64,000 bases of DNA, taken from assembly GCA_905221605.1 (NCBI GenBank), contig CAJNDS010000258.1:842092-906091 (forward strand), read 5' to 3'. The DNA is from Symbiodinium natans (Eukaryota > Sar > Dinophyceae > Suessiales > Symbiodiniaceae). Shown here piece after piece: positions 43,083 to 54,719 of the stretch (position 1 is the stretch's first letter; each line of letters begins with the position of its first letter). The translations under genes and the position numbers were made by a program. The notes beneath the pieces are model-generated. The model saw only the letters and a list, made by a program, of their open reading frames with translations, did no database searches and had not been told where the DNA came from.

Positions 43083-44138
43083 CGCGTGCTGGGTGTGTTG
43101 TTGAAATTCAGGCGAGCTGCATTTGGGATGTGACGCGACGCAACGGAAAGTAGCCAGATCCCCTTGGAGTCTGCAACCCAAGCCAAGCTACAAGGCTCAC
43201 GATCTGCACCTTTCGCTACTTCACCGCTAGTGCTCTCCTGTCACGATGGTCTGGCCACTGAAGGCCCTGGCAGAGCACCCTTCCAGCGCACTACAATCTC
43301 CGTCGACACTGACATTGTCTGACATCACAACACCCAAGAGAGCTGAAATTCTGACCTGAACGCAAGCGGCAAGCGCACCTGCGGAAGCATCAACTCCCTG
43401 AGCGCGAAGGAATCGAAGCAGAGCAACTGCTTCCCCCAATTAGACTGCCGTCTTGCCCCGCTCATGGTTCAAGCCTGACAGGTGAATCGCAAACTTGACG
43501 AGGCGGGGCCCAAGATCAGGGTATCTTGAGGGTGGACGGGCCTGGAGGTGTTGTTGGTTCAATGTGGTTCAGGTCGTGCCCCTTTCGTCCATGTCTCGAG
43601 CGTTTCCCGGCTAGCAGTGAGACGAATATGGGGGCGTGTGATTCTGCCGTGATTCTTTACACAGGCCTTATGGCCAACTATGGCCACAAGAGTTCTTTAC
43701 ACAGGCCACAGTCAACAAAGTCAACGAACTTGTGCGACAAAAAGCCTGGAGATCTGAAGATCCCATGAGCATGACCTTTAAAGAATGTGTAACAATCCGC
43801 AATGTTTAGCTTCCGGCTAGAGCCTGGTGAAGTTCACACACAGCCAGTAACCGCTGAAAGTGTTTCGAGGCCCGCGCAGACCCGGCACCACTCCTGGAGG
43901 AGGCCCGGCGGGCAAACTGGAAAAGTACCCCCCCCCCCCCCTACCATCCACCAGGAAGGCCTTTCGGCGTGCTGCCCGATTGGAGTAGTAGCTGGGGATG
44001 ATCTTCCAAGATTCTGAAGAAAGTTTCCACTGCCACAAGTACAAGCCCCCAGCGCGTCGAGCACTGATTTCACCGATGGCGCTTCGGCTCACGAAGTGAG
44101 AGTCGCCCATTGCACATCTCGTTGCGAAGAGGTGGACG

Positions 44139-45911
44139 ATGAGACCAATGAGACCTTTTAGAGTGCTGTGCCTGTTCATACTCTTGTTCGGTGCGGATGC
44201 GTATGGCATGTCGTGTTCAGACCTGGCCTGGCCCTTGCATTGCGACTGTAGCTGCTGGAAGGGCACCGGAGTCCCACGCCGGCTCAGGGCCGCCTATCAC
44301 ACGTTGAAGAATCATAGCGAGTCAACGTCCTTGAGGGGACTCTTTCTTGACCAAAGTAATTTACGCAAATGGTTTCAGGTCCTGTTAGCGGCTGTGGGCG
44401 GCCACATTCCGAGCAGATCACGACTGAGCCTCTGGCTGCCACTGGGACTCGACGCAGCTCAAGCGCAAGAGGAATGCAGGCCTGGCATTGCCATGTTGGC
44501 TTTTCTGGGTTCCAGGGCAGCGGTCTCTTTCCTGCGCGAGGAGGTGCGAGGTCGGCCTCTTACGCCACTCGATGTGATCCAGGTCTACACTGCATATGAA
44601 ATCGCTGTTCTCCTGAGTGGTATTGCAAAGGATTTGGCCCTGGACTGTGAATGTGGCCATCGGTGGATTTGGACACCGGCCGACCTCCTGGAGAAACATG
44701 CAGATTGGCTTTCATACTTGAGCTCCGTCAGTCTAGCGGTCCACGAAGACGCGCTGCCCTCTCCTTTCGAAGTAGAGACAAAGGATGCTAAGGCCAGGAT
44801 GCGGCAGAAGCTGTTCTTCCAGTCCGGAACCGGTTCCGGGCCCATGGGGCTGTGTCCGTCGGTTGGGGAGGTGTCGAGTCCCAGGCCGCCGCCGCAAGGT
44901 TTGCCTCGCTTGCTGTGTGTAGTGCCCGCCCTGTGGCCACGGGAAAAGGTAGCGATGGCATCGATGGCCGCCACGACTTTGGCTGATTGCGACAGGTGCA
45001 CCTTCTACGTCGCATCAAAAGATAGTCCGAAGGAGCTGAAAGGTTGTGGGATGGTGGACCTGTCTGATGAGCCAGAGGTGGGCCAAGATCCGCCGGACAA
45101 CTTCAACGGCACGGGAGAAGAGACGTTTAGTTTCAATCCGGACAGCAATCTCGTCGCCAAGGCTTTTCATATGCTGTTGCATGCGTCTGTATTCAGTGGA
45201 CCCGTGGAGGAGTTTGACTGGCTTTGCCTCATCGAAACTGACGTTTATTTCATAGCCGCGAATTTGCGGAGGTTGGTGACATTGCTCGGGTTTTCGCCGA
45301 CCGATCCACACTGGGTGGGGCATGAAGTCCTTGCTGACATCGCTCAGAACGGGATTGCGATAGAGCCCAACTCCGGCAGTTGCCTCAGCGCTTTCGCTGT
45401 GAGGAAGATTGGGCAGTTTTACACCACGTTCTTGTGGAGCTACCGAAAAGGTGTGCAGCTTTTCGAAGAGGATGCGTTGCTGCGCTGGAACAAGCCTCCA
45501 CTGCATCCGGTTGGCTGCCAACCGTTTGGGCTCGGAGGTCAAGGCTTCTACCAGTCGGTGTTGACGGCCTGCTTCCGTGCAGCAGGCGTGTACCCAACTG
45601 ATCCAAGAAGCTTAGGCTTTGGTTTGTGCTCTAGCCCATGTTGCCGGCGCTTGTTTTTCAACTCCGTAGTACTCAGCCACTTCGTAGTAGATAGTTGCTG
45701 CGTACGACGTATCGCGCCTACCAAGGAAATGTGCACGACCTCCGGGGCCGTCTTTACTTTCCAAACGTGGCGGTGGACCGGCTTGCAACTGCTCAAGCCT
45801 CAGTTGGTGAAACACCGCAGTCCCCCAATGAATGCCCCATACCTGGGCTCTGGCTCCCAGGGGCATAAGGGGAGGTGGGGATGTCCTGTCCCCCCTGGGG
45901 CCCTGCCGTAG
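44139..45911 (+). CDS. Fringe/C1GalT-like (GT31-type) glycosyltransferase, secretory
   Basis: A single frame of 590 residues. Residues 1-22 (RPFRVLCLFILLFGADAYG region) form a signal peptide or signal anchor, placing the protein in the ER/Golgi lumen. From about residue 255, RLLCVVPALWPREKVAMASM followed by a Cys-flanked CTFYVAS strand matches the N-terminal nucleotide-sugar-binding pattern of Fringe/C1GalT-type enzymes. WLCLIETDVYFIAANLRRL (E366-T-D368) sits where these enzymes have the metal-binding DDD/DxD motif in (A/E)DDDTYV. WVGHEV...NSGSCLSAFAVRKIG corresponds to the following 'G..Y..SGGAGYVLS' region. Such enzymes add a galactose or N-acetylglucosamine in beta-1,3 linkage to protein glycans. 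The first 250 residues have no recognised domain. The acidic motif is ETD rather than DDD, so activity or metal use may differ. No introns are seen. Confidence 0.6.
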   Translation: MRPMRPFRVLCLFILLFGADAYGMSCSDLAWPLHCDCSCWKGTGVPRRLRAAYHTLKNHSESTSLRGLFLDQSNLRKWFQVLLAAVGGHIPSRSRLSLWLPLGLDAAQAQEECRPGIAMLAFLGSRAAVSFLREEVRGRPLTPLDVIQVYTAYEIAVLLSGIAKDLALDCECGHRWIWTPADLLEKHADWLSYLSSVSLAVHEDALPSPFEVETKDAKARMRQKLFFQSGTGSGPMGLCPSVGEVSSPRPPPQGLPRLLCVVPALWPREKVAMASMAATTLADCDRCTFYVASKDSPKELKGCGMVDLSDEPEVGQDPPDNFNGTGEETFSFNPDSNLVAKAFHMLLHASVFSGPVEEFDWLCLIETDVYFIAANLRRLVTLLGFSPTDPHWVGHEVLADIAQNGIAIEPNSGSCLSAFAVRKIGQFYTTFLWSYRKGVQLFEEDALLRWNKPPLHPVGCQPFGLGGQGFYQSVLTACFRAAGVYPTDPRSLGFGLCSSPCCRRLFFNSVVLSHFVVDSCCVRRIAPTKEMCTTSGAVFTFQTWRWTGLQLLKPQLVKHRSPPMNAPYLGSGSQGHKGRWGCPVPPGALP

Positions 45912-48900
45912 TGATGCTGCATGGCTACGTGCGCAAGTGAGTGTGTGGGGCTCTCGCCTTTGCTGCGGGGTTATCCCAAATCCCAAATGCGGTTCTCCCT
46001 GTCTGCACTCTTGCCATCCGTCGCACTGACGTCATGAGGATGGAGGGGCCATGCATGGCTCCCTTTCCGTTTTGTTGTTCTTGTTGCACCGCCCTCAGAG
46101 TAGGCGCGGTCTTGGACGACAGTCACTTAACATAGGATACATTAGCACGTTGGGAGGAACTATTGGGTAGAAGTAATTCTGTTTCAGCATCCTCTTCATC
46201 CTCCGGGGTGAGACACGGCCAGATGTTCTGCTGAATGCAAGCATGACAAGTGCAGGTTCTTCACCCACCAGCACTTCCGCACTGCAGCTGGCAGCCGCGG
46301 AGTCATCAAGATGGTTTGGAGCAGATCTTCAATGGCTTCAGCTACATATACCTACGATGTCACTGCCCTGGGGATGCGAAAGCTTCAGGCTGCAACCACG
46401 GTTGGGCTGCGGATTTTCCTGTGGTTTTCCATCCACACATTTGCGCCAATTGTACGTCAAAGTCAGACTACAAGAAGTCCACGTTAAGATCGGAAAGTAT
46501 TCACCGATTGCTGACCCACAAGAATCCGCAGTATACCTGTCGACGATGCGGAGGTTACCGGCCCAAAGTGGACACGCGCTTTCAGAGGCCAACAAGTGCC
46601 AAAACAGGGGGATCTTTCGGCGCATTCGATGTGGACCCGTGGAGTTGACAAACCCAAGCAATCGTGTACGAGGTCTGCTGCTGCCCCGGCCCTAGAACTG
46701 AATATGAAGCCCTGTGCCCACCTCGAACCTCCTTGAAAGCTGCAAGTGTCCAGGGGATTTGGGTTTTGTCCGGCTTTGTGTGTGGGGCTTGAGGGTTCAA
46801 AAACAAGACGAGAAGAAACAGCGTGGTCAAAATCACAAAGGGGAACTCTGGTTTCAAGGTTTAAACAAGTCTAAGCCCCTCTGATTAACAAGGTTCCGCC
46901 TTTGTGACCCCTCTTCACTCGCTTGAGCCCTCGATTCATCCTTTTCGTATGATTTCTGAGAGCACGAGTCTTTTGATCCACGTCTTGGTTTGATGGTCTC
47001 GGAGCCAGCCGTCTTGTGCTTTCAAAGGAAATCAGGGACTTCTTGATCATTTCAAGAATCGCTCGTACGCACGTGTGTGTGATGACTTGGCAATGAGCGG
47101 TAACATTGTGCTGACATCGCACTAATGTCTTGAAGTTGGCAGGTCGTCACTGCTATGGGGCACTTTCCGGCATGCAGGTTGACTGCCGATGGCCCCTTCT
47201 CCAATCACTCGGCGCACATCTTAAAACAACACCCTCTTGTACTGTTGCACACACAGCAGTCGTCGTAGACCACGCCATGTGCGCCCTTGCTTTCTCCAGT
47301 GTGGCAGCGAGCCGCCCTGCCGTGTCAAGCGGAGTTTCAGAAGCATGCCGGCGGCCACCAGAGATGTTAGAGGCTGGCGGTTGCTGCACGTATGTCATGG
47401 AATGTTGGCTACATCGGTCCTTCGTTTTCACGGTTCTTTTGAAAACAGTTCTTCATGGGTCGTGCAAGCAAGGATCAGACATGCTGCGTAGAGAGTTGCC
47501 GTGGCTGCAAGTGATGCAAGTGTGGCATGGGGACATTCTGAACTGTGCCCCTGGGCAAAGCCCTTTTCGTAGGCTGGCACGCCCGCTCGGGGCTCTCGGG
47601 GCTCTCGGGGCTCGTGTCCCTGGCCTGTGCTCGCCGCGGCCGCGGCCTGGGGAAGGGGGCAGGCGCGGACGGGTAGCGGGGGAAGATGGCACATTTGGGC
47701 CTTCCACCCCCTATGATCCTGAAATATCTTGAGCTACCCTATTATCTTCTCAAGGGCTTCATGGTCTTTTATTTGCAGTCTGAGATTCTCAGAAGCCGAT
47801 ATACTTCAGAACGAGAGAGGCACGCTCCCGCCGCTCCCTGGGGCTGGGGCTCGGCCTTGCCTTGGCGCCCACCGCCGCACAGGCCGAGGCCACCTTTATG
47901 GGCTGTTTTTGGGTTCAGGGTGCAGGGCTTCAGGGTTCAGTTGCTGGTTGAACCAGGGTGTAGGTTTAGGAACCGACAAGGACAGAGGCCAGAGGGACTC
48001 CGCAGGGTCGAGGCTCGCTCTTTTTGCAGCTCCTGATGGCATGATCCCCAACAGGGTGAGCGCAACACGCAAGTGCCCCCAGTAGAACGCGGCAGTACCA
48101 CCATGCCGCTGTCGCGGCCCAGCCCACACCGTGCTTCGAGATGCTTCGAGTAGACAAGCGTGCTCAGAATCTCTGAAGCCTCTAGTGTTGTGTAAACACC
48201 GTCAACTGCTTTAGCGCCGACGTGAAGCCATGTTAATGCAGCGCTAGCTAGCCTCACGCGGGTCCAGGACCAGGGTCTCAAGCAAATCGGCAATGAGACC
48301 TTCAGCGTTCAACTGCCGCAGGGATACATCTGGAATGAGCCGCCTGGGCTGCAATTCTGATTGCGGACTCCGCTTGCGCTCTGGCTCTCCTAAGCCCTGT
48401 AAAGCGCCACAAGGAAGTTCATTCTGGCAAAGACTCACCTGTTCGAGCAGAGCGTCGGTGCCTCCGACCCCTACGGGAAATGGCCGCTGGGAGCAGATTC
48501 TAGGGGCGGATTCCCAGAGTTTGGAGTGCTATCCCTCAAGAAGTGCCGAGGACTTCGACTTCAGTTAGTGGCACGAGGTGCAAGTGTTCAAGGTTTTTGG
48601 GCCCAACTTCGCCTTAGAGCCACGATCCTCTTGCTAGATTTCTTGAGTAGCAAGGCTTTGAACGCGCCGCGCCCGCAAATCCCCATGTGCACCAAACGTG
48701 ATCCCAACCTACAAAAGCAAAAACGCACAAGCTGTAAACGAGGGTTGAAGGCGCTTCAGATGACCGGACTCCTTCGAGCATCTCTTCAAAATCTTGATAG
48801 AATCGAGTGCCTCATGGCCTCTGCTCGTGTTAAGGAAAGTGGGCGTGACCATCGACGAGGTCTTTGCCAACAGCCTGCTTGGGACCTAGCCACGTCAAGC

Positions 48901-49310
48901 ACATGCAGCGAGTCAACATGTCAGTCATCCTGGGGCTTCATATGAGTTGCACAGTTACACGATCACTCGGTTAGACAAGCAAGGAGCTCAAGCAATTCTG
49001 AAAACATGGCCCTTCGCCACAATTTAGAGCTGTGGTGAAAACAGTGAGAGCTTCCTGCAATACTCGTGCCTCGTGCTTGAAAACACCTAATCAAGGCAGC
49101 CTTTTTGCTTTCGTCAAAGTCCTGAAGCCCTGGCTAAGCGGCAGAATTTATTTCTCTACGCATCGCAGAGACTCGCACTAGCCACAAGCAGTTGAGGCAT
49201 GCCAAGTGCAGGCAATTCGCGGTAGTTAGAACAGCACGAGCGTATAACATAGTTCAGCAGACTGGTCGAGCTTCGGTGAGCTTCGGCTGTACCTCGCACT
49301 CCGCTCAGAG
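45912..49310. other. Mostly non-coding host sequence
   Basis: No convincing gene. A weak - strand candidate near 48255-48345 reads LRQLNAEGLIADLLETLVLD and could be a short exon. Short GGGGCTCTC tandem copies lie at about 47588-47611. Pro/Ser/Arg-rich frames are compositional. Confidence 0.3.
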
Positions 49311-49400
49311 GTCCGAGGTGGGCTCTGTGAATGTTGTGGCTGATCGGATCGCTGACATCGAGCGCCAGAAGGACAGCATTGTGGATGGCATGGTGTCATG
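49311..49400 (+). CDS. Candidate helical exon, unidentified
   Basis: Reads RSEVGSVNVVADRIADIERQ then KDSIVDGMV, a clean amphipathic helix in GC-rich sequence. It is isolated, with splice edges unknown. Confidence 0.3.
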
Positions 49401-51428
49401 CTTTCCGATGTGATGCAGAATGACTTAGACATGTGAGTTGGTTATCTGTGGCTCGAACATCTTAGCCAGGCCTTGATGCATTTGTACGCCATGCCGGTGC
49501 GTTGTGACGTTGCTGGGCGCAGGGTCGGCTGACACACGGCTCATCCAAGTGTAGGTGTTCGGCCGAAAACTATGATATGTGCACATGTGTATATACATTT
49601 ATATATTTATATATATACATACATCATGATGTCTAACAAACAATAAACAAAATATGTATATAGTCAGGAAGGCTCCCAACATGTACTTCGCAATGCCCTT
49701 CTGGTGTAGACCTTGTCCGGCTGCAGCTACAGTATCGTTGTCATCAATTCTGGCGATGCCCCCAACCCAGACCTGCAAAACACCGCCTCCCGAGCTTCAT
49801 CAGACTCTGGTAGGGTCAGCAGATTTTCCACTGAGTCCAAAGATGGCTCGAGAATCTCTACCCGGCCCCTCATTCCCCACATAGCCACATCCTGAAGTGG
49901 ACAGCGTCCACTATTTCTTTTCGAGGCGTTAGCTTTGGATGGGACCCTTCGAAGCCTTGGGGGCTGACCCTAAGGGACCTTACGGGAAGCCCCGCAAGCG
50001 CCAGCCTGGAATTCAGATTGAACCCAATAAGAGGACGGAAACTTCACAACGGATGTACTCTCTGCGAAGGAGGCTCTTCGTCCAGGGCTTCTAGTCAAGC
50101 ACCTTCATGTGAAAATTTTGTTGCAGAGCGATGGATGCCCCCGATGGCGACATTCTCAGCATCTTTTTATGTGACCCCTCCAGTTACCAGAAGCTGCCCA
50201 CCCCAAGCTCCAAAAGGCTTTCATATTCAATTTATGAGGAGTTCTTTTCCAATGCCGTGGTAGCAGTCCGGTGCTCGTTCCCTTCGGGTATTTGCAGCTT
50301 CAGGCACATGACCCTTCAGGTGCAGTTACCTTGGGGTCCAGTACCATTCGCTATCCTTTCTCCTGCCAGGTGGCCGCCGGGGAGGTGCAAACGTACCTCA
50401 TCGAATACCGCTGCGACACCTCACGAGGCTGAACATGAGATTGATCAACTGGCCCAACCAAGCATTCTGCAAACTACAGGCTGCAAGTAGCACAGTCTTA
50501 CTCACCTTAAATGTCGACTCCTTCCAGATGAGCTTCATTCATAGTTTCTGTCCATCAATATCTATCAATGATTGTAGCTGTTTGCAATGCTTGCCAAGCT
50601 AGAGGTGAATAAAGCTGGTTTCCAACCATGTATTCCCCATTCCCTCAAATAGATCTTGGCAGTACTGTTTCTCCCCTCTCGGATCTTGCGCGATACGGTG
50701 TGGACCCCTCCCAACTCCGTCTCCCCTGAATCTCACCCGTGTTCTCCCGGATCGCTACAGCCAGGCTTCAACCATTTTTTGGTGCGCACCTCGGGCCCCG
50801 GCTAGGATTGTGGCAGCTTCGCTAGCATGGTCTTGCGCTTGTCACTTCCATGTTTGTTGGGGTCGGACACTGGGTCATTGGGAGATCTTCGAGTTCGGCA
50901 CAGACACGGGGGCCTAATTTGTAGGGCCCGCTTCTTTTGTGGGCTTCGACTTGCGTAGCGGGCTCTTATCAGCACGAGATGCATATGCTCACGCTGAAAG
51001 GAGCCTCTTATAAGCTCCATTTCGGACATGGGGAGAGAACCCATTTCGCGAGAGTGTCAGCGAATCGATAAGGTGCGCGTGGCCTTGAAAAAGGGCCGGC
51101 TCTACACCTTGACGTCACAGGCCTTCTCTGGGCCTTCTATGGGGGTTTACGATAATAGGGGTACCTTATTGGGGTCCTTATTGTACAATCCCGATTTTCA
51201 TAAACTCGCATATGGGCTTCGGGGTGAATGTAGAGGAGTACGTTGGATGTCGGATGCCCAGATCTTTTGCTTGATGGCATATGTGTCCCGCTTGTGGGTC
51301 CTGGCATGAACATGCTTATCCGGATCATTGCAGTCTCCTCCATGCCCTGAGAAATGTGGCTCGCTGTGTGCTAGGACCGAATCAGCCACAAGTGCCACCC
51401 GAAAACTAAAGGCCCCCTGTCCTGCCAG
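49401..51428. other. No clear gene
   Basis: Includes an AT-rich TATA-repeat patch (about 49587-49625). A + frame at 50131-50490 begins DGDILSIFLCDPSSYQKLPT but has no recognised domain. A short stretch near 51038-51090 reads RIDKVRVALKKGRLY and may be an exon. Nothing can be assigned. Confidence 0.3.
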
Positions 51429-51605
51429 GCTCCGGAGGACCAGTGGAAGAAGCTTGAGGATGCCACCCGCGAGTCTTTCGACAGCTTCAGGCACAATCCT
51501 GGACCAAGGGTTTTCCATCTCAGCAACATTCCAGATGCCACCAGTCAGAAGGGCATCTTGGCAGAGTTTGGTTTCATGAGATTCGGGCTGACTCCAGCCT
51601 GCAAG
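51429..51605 (+). CDS. Candidate exon, unidentified
   Basis: After a TGCCAG acceptor the + frame reads APEDQWKKLEDATRESFDSF, then RHNPGPRVFHLSNIPDATSQ and KGILAEFGFMRFGLTPACKC. It has globular-protein composition and no stops for about 59 codons, far more protein-like than its surroundings. No family is recognised. Confidence 0.4.
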
Positions 51606-54600
51606 TGCAGGTTGGTGGCGTGACCTCCAGCAGTTTGCCGGCAGTGAGCCGACTCGCACGCTGCACGAAGCTTTCTGAGTCTGACGACAACCTGAACTTG
51701 ATATCTGAGTGACGCGGACACGGACATTCATGGGTCTTTGAATGCCAGTACGCTGCCATACTGCTGCTCTTCTACGAGATCTTTGCATTTTGCACGAGTG
51801 TCCTGCGAACTCTGTAAGGCTGTAAGGGGATCCTGGGCCGCAGGAATCCACGATTTTCCAGCACTGGGGCCCTTAAGTCGGCTGGGGCTCCAAATTTTCG
51901 CCAGCCCTTGGGCGGAGCTTCACAAGCTGCGATCTCTAGCACAAATCCGTGACCGGGTGTAGGCCCTGTAGGCGGAGGAGGGGTTGCATGATGTTGCAGG
52001 ATGTTTTAGCGCCCCCTAGTGCCTGACCAGACCATGGAGAGAGATGGAGAGAGCATGGCTTCCTGGTATCTGCAATGAAGTCGCTGGCACCTCACATACA
52101 AACCCTGCCCAAGTATATCCCAAGTAGCCAACTACTTCCACCTGTGCGTAATCACGGTTCCGAATCAAAGCACGTATGACATCTACATCTCCATGACATC
52201 TGAGCGTCCGTGCAATCCTGAACTTAAACCTAAGTTCACCTCCCTCAAGCGATGCCCCAATTTTGCCTTAGACCCTTCCTCAATGCTCAGAACTAAGCTG
52301 AGCACTCACATCTAGGTGTGCGCGAATAGTCGCGCTGCAGTTCCACGTACGGAATGAGCTTATTGCCGGGACAAGGCAGTTTAGATCAACTGCCGCAGAA
52401 TTCTGACACAAACAAACCCGTACAATGCTGCAACAGTAGCTTCCCTTTTGTACACGCAGCCTTTCATCAACTGTCACGCTGGTTGCTGGAATAATTCACA
52501 AAGCCAGTGCGAATCCCATCAAACTTTCTTCCGTTTCATCGCTGAACCAAGAGCAGTTTGTTAAAGGGGTCCCCGAAAGAAGTGCTCACTCGGCGCTCAC
52601 CACTGTCTTCAGGCCTCGCGTTGCGAGCTGGAGGGGGCAGCACTCACCGAAGCGCTGCGGACAAGCCTTCCAGGCAGACTTGGGATGAAGGCAATACGCA
52701 AGGTAAGTCGGTTACAGGCACGGTGAGGCAAACAGGAGTCATTGAAAGGTCTTTAGGTCTTACGGCCTTACCAGCTCGATCCTCAAGCGGCACCGTGCCA
52801 GCAGCTTCCGAGGATGTTGCGCACTGGATGCCTGTGAAAATTTTACCGTCTTACTAGGTTGCGTCTCCCTTGCATTGCCAGGAATGCATGTCCCATCGCG
52901 CTATGTTGAGACCTGCACACTCTCTTCGTTTTTGTTGCTACCGTCGCTACAAAGTCTACTGTACATGCGATTTATGAGACTATCCATGCGACTATCTATC
53001 TTCTGCTTACCACTGGTGAAGGATTCGGTTCGGCAGATAACCAGATCTGTCCCAAAAAAAGCCCTCTCTTTGATCTCTTTGTAAGTTCTCGCGGCTCCGC
53101 CAAGCCGACAAGGTCAGAGATTGGGCGCACTCTGCAGGCTGCGGCAGGCCGGGCCCAGTCCTTTCAGCATGCAGTGCGTCGTCTCAACCATGTTCGCTGC
53201 AATCGAACCGGCCTCACACTCCAGGCACTGGCTTCGACCGCACACCCTCCGATCGCCGGGGTGGCTGAGACGCATAGAGAGACTGATCTTTGAATTTGGC
53301 AGCAGCAGCCGTTCAGAAAGCAAACGTCACCGGATTCGTTTTTTCAGGGCCTTTGGAAACATTGAAGCGGAGGCACTCCAACAGACAAAAAATGCAGAGT
53401 GCCAAGGTTTTGCAGAGTGGCGGGGCTGAGCTGCTTGTCTCTGCCCTTCGTCCGGGCCTCGCAGCCTTGAGAGACTTCCTTCGGAGGTCACTAGGTACGG
53501 CTCAAAGCTCACTTTGCTATCAACCTCTCCGCTATCCACCCTTTCTGGGCGTATAAGGCGAATACATAGTAGACGGGGCGTATGACAGCCGACAACTCAA
53601 AGGTTGCAAACATCCAGAACCGCTACGCGGCCAAACCCCAGACTGTTCAAGCCTCGAACCAAATTCGTCTGAAGGACACTCTCAGTAACGGCACTGCTCG
53701 TTTCGTTTGCTTGTGACTCGGCGAGTTGTGGAATTTGTCGGGGTGCCTGGTACCTGACACTGCTGCCCTGAGAGCCAACTAGCAAACAAATCTAGAGACG
53801 AGAGCTACTCAGCGCATTGCCATCCTGGGTTTGGAATTTCGTGGTCGATGCCAGATCTCAGCCACACAATGGTGCAAGCGTTGCCAGGCCCTTCCACAGC
53901 CTCGACTGCTGCCTGTCAAGTCGAGGCGGCTGTTTTAAGGGGCTCAGTTCTGGGGCTTTCAGTGGCCTTCAGCTGAAATCATGGGGCCTTCGGTCGCACG
54001 AAGAGTAGAGCTCAAGGCAGGTGGAGGAGGTGGAAGTGTAGCCTCACAGTGCCGCTCACAAGGGCTTCTTAATCGACATGCATGTGCCTAGCTGTGTTGA
54101 AAGTGGTGTCCGTGGTGGGTATTCAATACGAGCTGAGTACTGTTGAGCCCTGATTATGAGGTGGCCCTTGATGTCGAGTTTCCATGCCGCAGTATGTTTC
54201 TTAAAGATTCGCCAGTTGGGGGTCGCTGTGCCGTAGGCCGGTCAAAGTCCATGCTGTCCCCCCAAAAGCTGCGGGGCATCAAAAAGCACACACTTCACGG
54301 ATCTTCACGGTGCCCGTGGCACTTAAAGGTGAAGGTTTGTCGGCAGGGGGATTTTCTTTCGCATGTAACGACTCGATAAGAATTGCAAACGAAGACCCAG
54401 AAGCTCGAGGCCGCGTGGTGCTTGGTCCAGCTCAGCTGCGGTAGCCCCCGCCAGACCAAACATTTGGCCCAGGCCCGTCGGGCCTTGAGACTTCTCGGCA
54501 TTATCCAGTAACTTCCTCTTCAAGGCATTTGTGAGGGTTTTTTGGCTGGGCCGTGCAGCCGTGCGTAAGGAGAAGTTTGGAAGATGCGGCAGCACGAAAT

Positions 54601-54719
54601 GCAAGGTCTGAAGCGCGACTCCTTTACCAGGCCCTTTAGGCATATTCTAAGCTCTGGCTGTGCCTCGAGGATGCAAAGCAGATGGAACTCAGAGCACCCC
54701 AAAACCGCATTCAACCTTA
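51606..54719. other. No clear gene
   Basis: Open frames are short or mirror each other. No RNA gene, repeat array or motif was recognised. Confidence 0.35.

Larger units (their letters stand above)
40003..44138. other. Long stretch without a convincing gene
   Basis: Includes a T/poly-T run (about 40787-40799), a 10-base minisatellite at 41262-41306, a (GT)n run at 43059-43082 and a C-run at about 43927-43940. Open frames on both strands lack motifs. Confidence 0.35.
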
